This document shows positions 52,449 to 62,490 of a stretch of 64,000 nucleotides of DNA, piece after piece; within the stretch, counting starts at the first letter, position 1; each line of letters begins with the position of its first letter. Under the pieces are notes generated by a model. That model had not been told where the DNA came from and did no database searches. It saw only the letters and a program-made list of their open reading frames with translations. Origin of the DNA: Arthrobacter sp. fls2-241-R2A-200 (lineage in GTDB: Bacteria > Actinomycetota > Actinomycetes > Actinomycetales > Micrococcaceae); the NCBI RefSeq assembly GCF_030209745.1, contig NZ_JARVRJ010000017.1, forward strand, positions 1 to 64,000, written 5' to 3'. The translations under genes and the position numbers were made by a program.

Positions 52449-53675
52449 GTGAACTCCAGAGTTGGGATATCAGCTTCCAGCATTACGCGGTCCGCACTCC
52501 CAACGACGGTGGTGTGGGACCCCGCGATGACGGCTTACGACTTCGGCCCGGGTCACCCCATGGCGCCCCGGCGGCTGGAGCTAACAGCACGGTTGGCCAA
52601 GGCTCTCGGACTTTTTGACCACAGCCATGTGGCAGTGGAGGCGCCGGCGGTGGCAACCGACGTCGAGCTTTTGACCGTTCACAGCCGGGAGTACATCCAG
52701 GCTGTGCGTCGCGTCGGTGCGGATCCTTCTCGCCCCGATGACGCCCGCGGGTTGGGGACCGAAGACGATCCCGCGTTCTCAGGAATGCACGAGGCCAGCG
52801 CACGGCTTGCCGGCGGTTCACTGCTGGCCGCCGAGTCCGTCCTTTCCGGCAGGTCCGTTCGAGCGGTGAACTTCAGTGGCGGAATGCATCATGCGGCGCG
52901 TGGGAAGGCCAGCGGCTTTTGCGTGTACAACGACGTCGCCATTGCCATCCAGCGGCTGCTCGACGGCGGTGTGCAGCGCGTGGTCTGCATCGACGTCGAC
53001 GCCCATCACGGCGACGGGACGCAGGGCATCTTCTGGGACGACCCCAGGGTCATGACAGTGTCCCTCCACGAATCCGGCCTCACGCTATTCCCCGGAACGG
53101 GTTTCGCCAACGAAACGGGGGGACCAAACGCAGTCGGGACCGCTGTCAACGTGGCGCTTCCGGCTTTTACCGGAGATGCGGCATGGTTGCGTGCTTTCCA
53201 CGCGGTGGTGCCGCAGCTTGTGGCCGCCTTCGCGCCCGAGGTCATCGTCAGCCAGCACGGCTGCGATTCCCACCGGCTTGATCCCCTGACGCACCTCAAC
53301 CTCAGCGTCGACTGCCAGCGTGAGGCCGCTGCCGCCGTCGCCGGCCTTGCCGCCCGCTACTGCGAGAACCGCTGGATTGCCACCGGGGGAGGCGGCTACG
53401 AGGTCACTGGCGTTGTGCCGCGCGCTTGGAGCCATCTGATCGGTATGGTCGCGCAGCGACCCGTACCGCTCTCAAAACCCGTGCCGGAGGAGTGGCGAAG
53501 CTATGTGAAGGAAACCTACGGCGAGCCCACCCCCGCGTTGATGGGAGACGACGTGGACATCTGGTGGCGTTCCTGGGAGGTCGGCTACGATCCCGCGGAC
53601 GAGGTGGACCGCGCCGTCATCGCTACGCGTAAGCAGATATTCCCGCTGTATGGCTTGGATCCCTGGTTCGACTGA
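52449..53675 (+). CDS. acuC: Acetoin utilisation/histone deacetylase-like protein
   Basis: A 408-residue zinc-dependent deacetylase of the AcuC/HDAC family. Motifs are NFSGGMHHAARGKASGFCVYNDVAIAI (catalytic His pair and Asp), IDVDAHHGDGTQGIFW (zinc ligands), FPGTGFANETGGPNAVGTAVNV and IATGGGGYEV. AcuC of Bacillus deacetylates acetyl-CoA synthetase; the acs here has the matching C-terminal lysine site, so it is a candidate target. Start is GTG 52449 with no good ribosome site. Confidence 0.9.
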   Translation: MNSRVGISASSITRSALPTTVVWDPAMTAYDFGPGHPMAPRRLELTARLAKALGLFDHSHVAVEAPAVATDVELLTVHSREYIQAVRRVGADPSRPDDARGLGTEDDPAFSGMHEASARLAGGSLLAAESVLSGRSVRAVNFSGGMHHAARGKASGFCVYNDVAIAIQRLLDGGVQRVVCIDVDAHHGDGTQGIFWDDPRVMTVSLHESGLTLFPGTGFANETGGPNAVGTAVNVALPAFTGDAAWLRAFHAVVPQLVAAFAPEVIVSQHGCDSHRLDPLTHLNLSVDCQREAAAAVAGLAARYCENRWIATGGGGYEVTGVVPRAWSHLIGMVAQRPVPLSKPVPEEWRSYVKETYGEPTPALMGDDVDIWWRSWEVGYDPADEVDRAVIATRKQIFPLYGLDPWFD

Positions 53676-53742
53676 CGTGTCCCGCACTCGGGCGGCATGA
53701 AACAGGATGCCAACAGGCGTATATGTCGCTAGGGTGGGAGGC

Positions 53743-54330
53743 ATGGTGACTGACGACGTATTTGCCGTCATAGCTGAGGCAACCAGACGCGACATCCTGG
53801 TCTCCCTCCGCTCTGGGGATAAGGCTGTAGGGGAACTCGTGGCGGAGCTGGCGGCGAGCCAGCCCACTATTTCCAAGCACTTGAAGGTGCTCCGCGAGGC
53901 AGACCTCGTCACCATGCGCGCACAGGGCCAGAAGCGCTTCTACACCCTGAACACCAAGCCGCTCGCGGGCATCGCCTCGTGGCTGGAAACGTTCGACGTC
54001 GGACAGGCCAAGCCCGCCGTCGTCGCGCCTTCCGGAGGGGAGCCAGCAGCCGCCGTCAACGGGCCTGCGGCCGTCACCGCCCCCGCTGGCGCGGTGCCCG
54101 GATCCGGGACGACCGAATCGGCGGCTGACATGCCTGCTACCCGGGTGGACGCCGTCGGCCAGGCCGTGATGGCGCATGCCACCGAATCATCAGGGATTCT
54201 TGAGGCCCCGGATGACACCATGCCCCAACACATCGGACGCACCGTGGGCCGGGCCGCCACCAAGGCCGCTGATCTGCTGGCCAACCTTCCGAATCTGCCC
54301 AACCTGCCAAAGTTCGGCCGGAAGCGCTAG
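53743..54330 (+). CDS. ArsR-family regulator with low-complexity tail
   Basis: A 195-residue protein. The ArsR winged helix occupies residues 1 to about 90 (VIAEATRRDILVSLRSGDKAVGELVAELAASQPTISKHLKVLREADLV). The rest is Ala/Gly/Pro-rich and ends NLPNLPNLPKFGRKR. GGGAG precedes the start with short spacing, so ATG 53743 or GTG 53746 may be used. No metal-binding cysteine cluster is seen, so the signal is unknown. It follows acuC and precedes gdhA. Confidence 0.85.
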   Translation: MVTDDVFAVIAEATRRDILVSLRSGDKAVGELVAELAASQPTISKHLKVLREADLVTMRAQGQKRFYTLNTKPLAGIASWLETFDVGQAKPAVVAPSGGEPAAAVNGPAAVTAPAGAVPGSGTTESAADMPATRVDAVGQAVMAHATESSGILEAPDDTMPQHIGRTVGRAATKAADLLANLPNLPNLPKFGRKR

Positions 54331-54436
54331 CTGACGGGTTGGGTCACATTCCCCCCGGATGGAGATGCCGGGGAAGCAAGTGCAACCATGGGCGGGACTG
54401 AACACCGTCCGCTACAGCTGGGCGCACTGAGGATAG

Positions 54437-55876
<1,440 letters not shown>

Positions 55877-55881
<5 letters not shown>

Positions 55882-55943
55882 CCAGGGGACAGATCATGCC
55901 GTTCTGAGCGCTCAGAGCGAACAGGTGCTGTCCTCTGGTTGGG
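55877..55943. terminator. Long hairpin between gdhA and lldD
   Basis: CCAACCAGGGGACAG (55878-55892) pairs with CTGTCCTCTGGTTGG (55928-55942) with one mismatch. The loop contains the palindrome CTGAGCGCTCAG (55904-55915). It stands between two convergent genes and is probably a terminator for both. Confidence 0.65.
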
Positions 55944-55949
55944 TGGAGG

Positions 55950-57281
55950 CTAGCGCTGCAGCAGCCGCACGTGGTCCGGATTCAGGTCCGAAACCTTGCT
56001 GACGCCAAGCAACGCCATGGTCCTGGTCATGTCTTTCTCGAGGATCTGGATGGCACGGTCCACACCCGCGCGGCCGCCCGCCATCAAACCGTAAAGATAC
56101 GCCCTGCCAATCAGGGCGAAGTCAGCACCCAAGGCCAGTGCGGCCACGATGTCCGCACCGCTCATGATGCCCGTGTCCAACATGACGGCAGCCTTGCTGT
56201 TGTCCGACGCCAGTGCCGTTGTGACCTCCGGAAGCAAGTGGAACGGGATGGGTGCGCGGTCCAGTTGGCGGCCCCCATGGTTGGATAACACGATGCCATC
56301 GACGCCGTGGTCCACCACGCGCCGGGCGTCCTCCACGGTTTGGATGCCTTTGACCACGAGCTTGCCCTTCCAAGTTTCACGCAGCCAGTCCAAGTCCTGG
56401 TACGTCAGTGTCGGATCAAACATGGAGTTGATGAGCTCAGCCACAGTCCCGGTGTAGCGCGACAGTGAGGCAAACGTCAGGGGTTCGTGGGTGAGGAAGT
56501 TGAACCACCACGCCGGGCGGTAGGACGCGTCCACCATCGTTTTCAGTGTCAACGCCGGCGGTATGGTCATGCCGTTTCGGACGTCCCGCAGTCGCGCACC
56601 TGCAACAGCGGTGTCCACGGTGACCATTAGGGTGTCGTTACCGGCCTTTGCGGCCCTTTCGATCAGCCCAAGGGAGCGCTCGCGGTCCGTCCACAAGTAC
56701 AGCTGGAACCAGTTCCGGCCGTTCGGGGCAGCGGTTGCCACATCCTCGATCGAGGCGGTGCCCATGGTGGAGAGGGTGTAAGGAATCCCGGCGGCTTCGG
56801 CTGCCTGTGAGCCCGCGTATTCGCCCTCGGACTGCATCATGCGGGTAAAGCCGGTTGGCGCGATGCCGAACGGAAGCCGTGATTTCTGGCCCAAAATGTC
56901 CGTGCGGAGATCAATTCTTGAAACGTCCCGCAGGATGCCCGGCCGGAATTCGATGTCCTGGAAGGCCTGACGGGCGCGACGAAGGGTGATTTCTTCCTCA
57001 GCAGCACCGTCGGTGTAATCAAAAGGAGCCTGCGGGGTGCGGCGCTTGGCCATGTCCCGCAGTTCCCAAATGGTGCTGGCCCTCTTCAGCCGGGCGGCCT
57101 TGCTGAACTCCGGCTTCTTGAACTGCATCAGCGGCGCCAGGTCCGCGACACTCGGTATGCGTCGCTTCAGTGCCGGCGGCCGCACGACGGCGGCTGGCGG
57201 CTGGGGTGCGCGGGTTACGTTTTGGTCGCTCCCGGCATCGGCTGGCGCAGCGGTGATCTTGGGATCAATCGTGTCGGTCAT
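55950..57281 (-). CDS. lldD: FMN-dependent alpha-hydroxy-acid oxidase/L-lactate dehydrogenase
   Basis: A 443-residue flavoprotein of the (S)-2-hydroxy-acid oxidase family, most likely oxidising L-lactate to pyruvate. The catalytic His is in [10 protein letters not shown], with FMN-binding motifs [17 protein letters not shown] and [12 protein letters not shown] chose ATG 57281 with AGGGAG 6 bases upstream. About 60 N-terminal residues precede the usual domain. A lactate 2-monooxygenase is an alternative. Its promoter region has the GntR operator, so the divergent regulator should control it. Confidence 0.88.
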   Translation of the reverse strand: MTDTIDPKITAAPADAGSDQNVTRAPQPPAAVVRPPALKRRIPSVADLAPLMQFKKPEFSKAARLKRASTIWELRDMAKRRTPQAPFDYTDGAAEEEITLRRARQAFQDIEFRPGILRDVSRIDLRTDILGQKSRLPFGIAPTGFTRMMQSEGEYAGSQAAEAAGIPYTLSTMGTASIEDVATAAPNGRNWFQLYLWTDRERSLGLIERAAKAGNDTLMVTVDTAVAGARLRDVRNGMTIPPALTLKTMVDASYRPAWWFNFLTHEPLTFASLSRYTGTVAELINSMFDPTLTYQDLDWLRETWKGKLVVKGIQTVEDARRVVDHGVDGIVLSNHGGRQLDRAPIPFHLLPEVTTALASDNSKAAVMLDTGIMSGADIVAALALGADFALIGRAYLYGLMAGGRAGVDRAIQILEKDMTRTMALLGVSKVSDLNPDHVRLLQR

Positions 57282-57301
57282 GCGGGTCTCCCTAGGGTTC
57301 A

Positions 57302-57342
57302 TGTGGTCTAACCACACTCTAGGGCATGTGGTCTGACCACAT
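57302..57342. promoter_or_regulatory. Double GntR-type operator between lldD and its regulator
   Basis: Two palindromes: TGTGGTCTAACCACA (57302-57316) and ATGTGGTCTGACCACAT (57326-57342). Both share TGGTCTRACCA, the pattern known for FadR-subfamily GntR regulators such as LldR. Centres are 25 bases apart. Between the second site and the GntR gene lies TAGTAT (57347-57352), whose distance to the ATG (6 bases) suggests a leaderless start. Confidence 0.8.
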
Positions 57343-57358
57343 CAAGTAGTATTCGGAT

Positions 57359-58057
57359 ATGCGCACGCACGAGCTGGTCCTGCAATGGATCGAAAAGCAG
57401 ATTTCCGACGGCGAGCTCACCTTGGGTGGCCGTTTACCCGGCGAGCGGGCCATGGCTGAGCAACTGCAGGTTTCCCGGACCTCGGTCCGTGAGGCCGTCC
57501 GGATCCTGGAGGCCATGGGGGTGGTCCGGGCCGGCGTCGGGTCCGGGAAAGATGCGGGAACGGTAGTGATTGCCGAGCCCGGAACTGCTTTGGGTTCCAC
57601 CCTGCGCCTCCACGTGGCCACCCGTCATCTGCCGGTAGCGGACATTGTGGAAACCCGCGTGCTCCTCGAATCGTGGGCAGCCAAACGCGCCAAAGCCGGC
57701 ACGCCTGCGCTTGAGGAGGGCGCCGAGCTCTTGGATGAGATGGATGCAGGCCCGGACGTCGGTACGTTCCTCGCCTTGGACTCACGCTTCCATGTCGCCC
57801 TGGCACAAGCGGCGGGAAACGCCGTCGTGAGCGCCATGATGGCCTCACTCCGAGGCGCCATTGAGAATTACGCGGGCGAGCTCACCAGGAACCTGCCCAA
57901 CTGGGAGGCTACCTCCATGCGGCTAAGGGCCGAGCACCGTGCCATCCTCGCGGCCGTGAACACTGGCGACGGCGCTGGGGCGGCTGAGCTCGTGGCCTCG
58001 CACATCACGGGTTTCTATGCCGAAGCTGGAGTTGCCCCCGATCACGCGGAACACTGA
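57359..58057 (+). CDS. GntR-family regulator (FadR/FCD type, LldR-like)
   Basis: A 232-residue regulator with an N-terminal winged helix (ELVLQWIEKQISDGELTLGGRLPGERAMAEQLQVSRTSVREAVRILEAMG) and a C-terminal all-helical FCD domain with metal-ligand-like histidines (DSRFHVALAQAAGN, RAEHRAILAA, VASHITGF). It is divergent from lldD with the double operator between, so it is the probable lactate-responsive repressor. ATG 57359 lacks a ribosome site and may be leaderless. Its 3' end overlaps the LacI-family gene by 16 bp. Confidence 0.88.
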   Translation: MRTHELVLQWIEKQISDGELTLGGRLPGERAMAEQLQVSRTSVREAVRILEAMGVVRAGVGSGKDAGTVVIAEPGTALGSTLRLHVATRHLPVADIVETRVLLESWAAKRAKAGTPALEEGAELLDEMDAGPDVGTFLALDSRFHVALAQAAGNAVVSAMMASLRGAIENYAGELTRNLPNWEATSMRLRAEHRAILAAVNTGDGAGAAELVASHITGFYAEAGVAPDHAEH

Positions 58058-59082
58058 TCACGCGGGCTTGTAGAAGGCGCCGCGGTGCTTTTCCGGATCT
58101 CCATTCGTGGCCGGAACTCGTCCCGGACCGGCTCGGGTGCCTCGCCGGGCTGCTGGATCTGTTCCCGCATCCTGCGCCACGCCAGGCTACCGATTTCGTT
58201 GATCGGTACGGCGGCCGTGGTGAGCGGGGGAGTGGTGTACCGGGCGAACGGAATATCGTCGAAGCCCGCCACGGAGATGTCATCCGGAACGCGAAGTCCA
58301 CGCTCATGCAAGCCACTCAGCAACCCCATGGCCACAAGATCGTTGAAAGCAAGGATTCCGGTGGCGCCGCAGGCAATAACGAGCTCGGTTGAATCATGGC
58401 CTGAATCGAAGTTTGAGCCTCCGGGAAGCAGCTGCAGTTCGATCCCCGGGTTCTGCTCCCGGAAAACTTCCAAGCCGGCAAGGCGCTGCCTGTTGGACGC
58501 GCTGTGTTCCGGTCCCGCGAGGAATGCCAGTCGCTTATGCCCAAGCGCTACAAGGTGCTGGGCCACGTCCTGGATGCCTTGTTCGTAGTCGACGTTCAGG
58601 CTGGGGGTGTTGTCCGCCGTCGTGCGGTTGATGAGCACCAACGGGTGCAGGCTCGGCGCAAGTTCCTCCAACTGGGCGTCGCCCATCCTGGGCGCGCACA
58701 GCACCACGCCGTCGCATCGACGCCGGGCCTCGCCGGCCAAGATTGCCTCCTCGCTGGTGACCTCCGAGGAATCGGCGATGAGGACCCGGTATCCGTCTGC
58801 CCCCGCAGCAATGCTGAGGCCGCGGAGGATGGCCTGGAAGGTCGGATTGGCAAGGTCCGGGACCACGATGCCGATGGTGTCCGTTTTGCCCAAGGCCAGG
58901 CTCCGGCCCACTGGATTGGGCTGATACTTCAGTTCTGCGGCTGCTAGGCGGACCCGCTCAGCGATGCCTGGATCCACCGCGGCATTGCCGTTCATGACGC
59001 GGGAGACAGTGGCGTGCGAGACGCCGGCCTTAAGGGCAACATCGGCAATGCCAATGCGTTTGTTGGCGTTGTTACGTGCCAT
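58042..59082 (-). CDS. LacI-family transcriptional regulator
   Basis: A 346-residue regulator with the LacI helix-turn-helix GIADVALKAGVSHATVSRVMNGN and hinge YQPNPVGRSLALGKTDTIGIVVPDLANP, followed by a periplasmic-binding-protein-like ligand domain. I chose ATG 59082, with GGGAGG 5 bases upstream, not the longer frame. It is divergent from an acetylxylan esterase gene, which it probably controls in response to a sugar from plant polysaccharide. Confidence 0.9.
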   Translation of the reverse strand: MARNNANKRIGIADVALKAGVSHATVSRVMNGNAAVDPGIAERVRLAAAELKYQPNPVGRSLALGKTDTIGIVVPDLANPTFQAILRGLSIAAGADGYRVLIADSSEVTSEEAILAGEARRRCDGVVLCAPRMGDAQLEELAPSLHPLVLINRTTADNTPSLNVDYEQGIQDVAQHLVALGHKRLAFLAGPEHSASNRQRLAGLEVFREQNPGIELQLLPGGSNFDSGHDSTELVIACGATGILAFNDLVAMGLLSGLHERGLRVPDDISVAGFDDIPFARYTTPPLTTAAVPINEIGSLAWRRMREQIQQPGEAPEPVRDEFRPRMEIRKSTAAPSTSPRDQCSA

Positions 59083-59197
59083 GCCGCCCTCCCCATCTAT
59101 CGCCGCACCCTGCCGGAGCAGCCTGCCATGAGCCTCGCGGCCCGGAATCGGGCCCGCGCGCACGCCGAGGCGTTGACTGAAAGCTTATAGTGCCTCG

Positions 59198-59209
59198 GTA
59201 AACGATTTC
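59198..59209. promoter_or_regulatory. Possible LacI-type operator before the esterase gene
   Basis: GTAAACGATTTC is a CG-centred sequence resembling LacI/CcpA-type sites (central CG, TAAACG). The two halves match only partly. It lies in the 204-base gap between the divergent LacI regulator and the esterase, where an operator is expected. Confidence 0.3.
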
Positions 59210-59286
59210 TTGGTTCACTCGAAACTGTCCAGCACCCGGTTGCAGGGCTCGCTTGCCAAGCCCTGCGGAGGACGTAGGATGCCCTC

Positions 59287-60306
59287 ATGCCTCTTTTCGA
59301 CCTCCCTCTCGAGCAACTCCGTGATTACACTTCCGCGGCAGTACCGCCGGCCGACTTGGACGCTTTCTGGGACGGCACCATCTCAGCGGCCCGGGCATTC
59401 CCGCTCGACGCCGTTTTCGAACCCGTGGATAACTACCTCACCGTCATCAACACCTTCGACGTGACTTTCTCCGGCTTCGGCGGCGACCGCATTAAGGGCT
59501 GGCTTCACGTCCCCGCGAATTGCGAGCCGGGCCAGCAACTCCCTGTGGTGGTCGAATTCATCGGATACTCCGGCGGGCGGGGCTTGGCCAACCAGAACAC
59601 CCGATGGGCCCAGGCCGGCTACGCGCATTTCATCATGGACACCCGCGGTCAGGGGTACGGCGGTGTGTCAGGCGATACGCCCGATCCGCACCCTTCGGCG
59701 GGCGAGGTCAACTTCGCCGGGCTCATGACCCGGGGTTCGGGGCACCAGGAGGAGTACTACTTCCGCAGGGTCTACGTGGATGCCTTCCGTGCGGTGGAAG
59801 CGGCACAGAGCCACGCCGCCGTCGACCCCTCCAAAGTCGTGCTGACCGGGGTGAGCCAAGGTGGCGGGATCACCGTCGCGACCGCTGGGCTGACGGCCGG
59901 AAGGCTCGACGGCGTCATCGCCGCACTGCCCGACGTCCCGTTCCTGCAGGATTTCCCGCGAGCAATCGACATCGCCCCGCGTGGTCCGTACCCGGAAATC
60001 GCCGGATTCCTCGGCAGGCACCGCGACAAATACGAGCCTATGCTGGCGGTTCTTAACTACTTCGACGGCGTGCATCTGGGCCGGGCGGCCACCGTTCCCG
60101 CGCTGTTCTCCGCCGCGCAAATGGACGATATTTGCCCGCCCTCAACGGTCTTTGCCAGCTACAACAGCTACGGCACCGGCTCTTCCGCAAAGGGCAGTGC
60201 GCCGGACAAGGACATCGAGGTGTATCGCTTCAACAACCACGAGGGCGGCCAGGAGCACCACTGGATCAAGCAACTCCAGTTCCTGCGCAAACTTTTGTCA
60301 TCATGA
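59287..60306 (+). CDS. axe: Acetylxylan esterase (cephalosporin-C deacetylase family)
   Basis: A 339-residue alpha/beta hydrolase of carbohydrate esterase family 7 type. It carries the RGQG motif (MDTRGQGYGG), nucleophile Ser190 in GVSQGGG, Asp in AQMDDICPPST and His in NNHEGGQEHHW. It has no signal peptide, so it should deacetylate imported xylo-oligosaccharides in the cytoplasm. It lies behind the LacI regulator. Confidence 0.9.
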   Translation: MPLFDLPLEQLRDYTSAAVPPADLDAFWDGTISAARAFPLDAVFEPVDNYLTVINTFDVTFSGFGGDRIKGWLHVPANCEPGQQLPVVVEFIGYSGGRGLANQNTRWAQAGYAHFIMDTRGQGYGGVSGDTPDPHPSAGEVNFAGLMTRGSGHQEEYYFRRVYVDAFRAVEAAQSHAAVDPSKVVLTGVSQGGGITVATAGLTAGRLDGVIAALPDVPFLQDFPRAIDIAPRGPYPEIAGFLGRHRDKYEPMLAVLNYFDGVHLGRAATVPALFSAAQMDDICPPSTVFASYNSYGTGSSAKGSAPDKDIEVYRFNNHEGGQEHHWIKQLQFLRKLLSS

Positions 60307-60352
60307 CGGACACGATTTGCCCGGTGTGAAGAAGCGCGGTTATGGTGTGGCT

Positions 60353-60412
60353 ATGACTAACCGTTGGTATGCGTATTTTTCGTTGGCTCTGGAGGGGCCC
60401 GCGTCTAACTGA
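60353..60412 (+). CDS. Aromatic-rich attenuator leader peptide upstream of aroF
   Basis: A 19-residue reading frame, MTNRWYAYFSLALEGPASN, with Trp5, Tyr6, Tyr8 and Phe9 in a row of five. It stands 111 bases before the DAHP synthase gene. TATGGT 6 bases before the ATG with TTGCCC 18 bases further upstream suggests a promoter and a leaderless start. Leader peptides rich in Trp/Tyr/Phe that sense tRNA charging are established for aromatic genes; a leader gene ahead of aroF is known in Corynebacterium, as I recall. Its mode here is inferred. Confidence 0.75.
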   Translation: MTNRWYAYFSLALEGPASN

Positions 60413-60465
60413 CACGCATCCAACTTTCCTTCAGAGCCAACAGGGCAGAGATCATTCTCTGCCCT
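60382..60465 (+). promoter_or_regulatory. aroF leader hairpins (attenuator)
   Basis: GTTGGCTCTGGAGG (60382-60395, inside the leader peptide) pairs with CCTTCAGAGCCAAC (60428-60441) with one mismatch. A second stem AGGGCAGAG (60442-60450) with CTCTGCCCT (60457-60465) follows immediately. A ribosome stalled on the aromatic codons would cover the left arm of the first stem. No T run follows the second stem, so control by ribosome-site access is as likely as termination. Confidence 0.65.
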
Positions 60466-60523
60466 TCGCCATATCCGGCGGGTTCTGAGACGGGACCCGC
60501 TCCGCACCGGACAGGACCCAGAC

Positions 60524-61672
60524 ATGACCAGCATCGCCGCCGAATCCCCTGAATCGCTCCATTCCACCGAGCCCACAGAGGCAAAGCAGCCCGCCACCTC
60601 CAATCTGCGGGTGGCCCGTTTCGAACCGCTTCCGGCACCCCAGGACCTCATCGCCGAGCTGCCGTTGGACGCCTACTCAGCTGCCGTCGTCGACCGTGGC
60701 CGCGACCAGGTCCGTGCCATCATGGACGGCGTGGACGATCGCCTCTTGGTAATCGTGGGCCCGTGCTCCATCCATGACCCCAAGGCGGGCCTCGAATACG
60801 CCCGCCGGTTGGTCAGCCAAGCGGAGAAGCACAAGGCCGACCTGCTCATCGTGATGCGTACCTACTTCGAGAAGCCCCGCACCACCGTCGGCTGGAAGGG
60901 CCTGATCAACGATCCCCACCTGGACGGCAGCCACGACATTGCCGCCGGCTTGCGTGCTGCTCGCGGCTTCCTGAAGCAGGTCACCGCATTGGGCTTGCCC
61001 ACGGCCACCGAGTTCCTCGAGCCCATCAGCCCGCAATACATGGCGGACCTCGTTTCGTGGGGCGCCATCGGCGCGCGCACCACCGAAAGCCAGATCCACC
61101 GCCAGCTCGCCTCCGGCCTTTCCATGCCCATCGGTTTCAAGAACGGTACCGACGGCGACCTCCAAGTGGCCATCGACGCATGCGGTGCATCTGCTGCTGA
61201 GCAAGCCTTCTTGGGAATCGACGACGGCGGCCGGGCAGCCCTGGTGGCGACCTCCGGCAACCCTGACACCCATGTGATCCTGCGCGGGGGACGCAAGGGC
61301 CCAAACTACTCGCAGGAGGGCGTGGCCGCGGCATCATCCAAGCTGGCGGCCAAGGGACTGAACCCGCGACTGATCGTGGACGCCAGCCATGCCAACAGCG
61401 GCAAGAGCCACCACCGGCAGGCCGAAGTTGCCTTGGAAATCGGCGCCCAGCTGGAGGCAGCGGAGACCTCACCGATTGCCGGTGTCATGCTGGAGAGCTT
61501 CCTCGTGGGCGGAGCGCAGAACTTGGATACCGCCAAGCAGTTGGCCGGAGAGCAGGAGCTGACGTACGGACAGAGTGTCACGGACGCCTGCATGGAATGG
61601 GACGTCACGGCATCGGTGTTGGAGCAGCTCGCAGCCTCGGCCCGGAAGCGTCGGCAGGCTACCGCGGAGTAG
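60524..61672 (+). CDS. aroF: 3-Deoxy-7-phosphoheptulonate synthase, class I
   Basis: A 382-residue DAHP synthase that joins phosphoenolpyruvate and erythrose 4-phosphate, the first step of aromatic amino acid synthesis. Motifs are VGPCSIHDPKAGLEYARRL (active-site Cys), MRTYFEKPRTTVGWKGL, GARTTESQIHRQLASGLSMPIGFKNGTDG and DASHANSGK. Class I (AroF/G/H type) is clear from these. The upstream leader peptide and hairpins suggest feedback by aromatic amino acid supply. Confidence 0.95.
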   Translation: MTSIAAESPESLHSTEPTEAKQPATSNLRVARFEPLPAPQDLIAELPLDAYSAAVVDRGRDQVRAIMDGVDDRLLVIVGPCSIHDPKAGLEYARRLVSQAEKHKADLLIVMRTYFEKPRTTVGWKGLINDPHLDGSHDIAAGLRAARGFLKQVTALGLPTATEFLEPISPQYMADLVSWGAIGARTTESQIHRQLASGLSMPIGFKNGTDGDLQVAIDACGASAAEQAFLGIDDGGRAALVATSGNPDTHVILRGGRKGPNYSQEGVAAASSKLAAKGLNPRLIVDASHANSGKSHHRQAEVALEIGAQLEAAETSPIAGVMLESFLVGGAQNLDTAKQLAGEQELTYGQSVTDACMEWDVTASVLEQLAASARKRRQATAE

Positions 61673-61925
61673 GCCTCTGGAGCCCGGTCCGCGCGTCCCG
61701 TTTCGTGGGTTCGCTGCGCAAAGTGCCGTGCGCCCGGCCTTCTCCGCAGCGACCCCCCGTTCCGGGGATGCCCTGGTTCCGGAGTCGTGTCCCACTTGTC
61801 GGAAATGCTTTCACATTGGCCCCAGCAGCCTCTAGAGTATCTATCACAGGGTTGTTTGATGGCTCAGCATCGGCACACCGTCTAACTGGGGTGTCCTACT
61901 GGCTGAGAGCAAAGGAATATGGGAA

Positions 61926-62138
61926 ATGTCCGCGGAGACTAACTTCTCGAATGCGCGTTTCATGACGGTGGCTGAAGTCGCCGACGTTCTTCGCGTTTCC
62001 AAAATGACCGTGTATCGATTGGTTCACTCAGGGGAAATGCCCGCCGTCAGGTTCGGCCGCTCCTTCCGTGTTCCGGAGGAAGCAGTTGCACAGTACCTCA
62101 AGGGTGCTGTTGTGGACGGGCAATCCGAGACTGCCTGA
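61926..62138 (+). CDS. BldC-like MerR-type small DNA-binding protein
   Basis: A 70-residue protein whose whole length is a MerR/excisionase helix-turn-helix: FMTVAEVADVLRVSKMTVYRLVHSGEMPAVRFGRSFRVPEEAVAQYL. It is close to BldC of Streptomyces, a small regulator of development. AAAGGA lies about 10 bases before the ATG. The 253 bases before it hold no gene and no site I can name beyond the presumed promoter. Confidence 0.9.
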   Translation: MSAETNFSNARFMTVAEVADVLRVSKMTVYRLVHSGEMPAVRFGRSFRVPEEAVAQYLKGAVVDGQSETA

Positions 62139-62311
62139 CGCTGCATGTTCCGTCCGGGCTTTGATGCGCGGACTGTGGTCACAGAGTGCCCCGTGAAAGC
62201 GGTACCCTGTTAAGGAACGTTTTACGTCAATGTAAGAATCTGTCAGTTGTACTGTCTGCTTCCGCGGATGCGTTCCAACAGACAGGACCTTCTAGCTTGT
62301 AAGGAACTTTC

Positions 62312-62410
62312 GTGGGTTCAGTTATTAAGAAGCGCCGCAAGCGTATGGCCAAGAAGAAGCACCGCAAGCTGCTTCGCAAGACACGCCACCAGCGTCGCAA
62401 CAAGAAGTAG
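62312..62410 (+). CDS. 30S ribosomal protein bS22 (AURKAIP1/COX24-type)
   Basis: A 32-residue very basic protein: GTG start, VGSVIKKRRKRMAKKKHRKLL followed by RKTRHQRRNKK. It matches the small actinobacterial 30S protein bS22. AAGGA sits 6 bases before the GTG. The 5' region has a 7-bp stem (CTGTCTG at 62252-62258, CAGACAG at 62279-62285) that may be part of the leader. The gene is single with its own terminator. Confidence 0.92.
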   Translation: MGSVIKKRRKRMAKKKHRKLLRKTRHQRRNKK

Positions 62411-62430
62411 GGATACTTCATCAAGCGTGA

Positions 62431-62464
62431 ATGCCCGTTGCCTTTCGAGGCGGCGGGCATTTTT
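62431..62464 (+). terminator. Terminator after bS22
   Basis: ATGCCCG (62431-62437) pairs with CGGGCAT (62454-62460), extended by wobble and GC pairs toward the loop TTTCGA, and is followed by TTTT. A typical intrinsic terminator. Confidence 0.88.
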
Positions 62465-62490
62465 GCGCCCACCCGTCATGACAACGAGGG

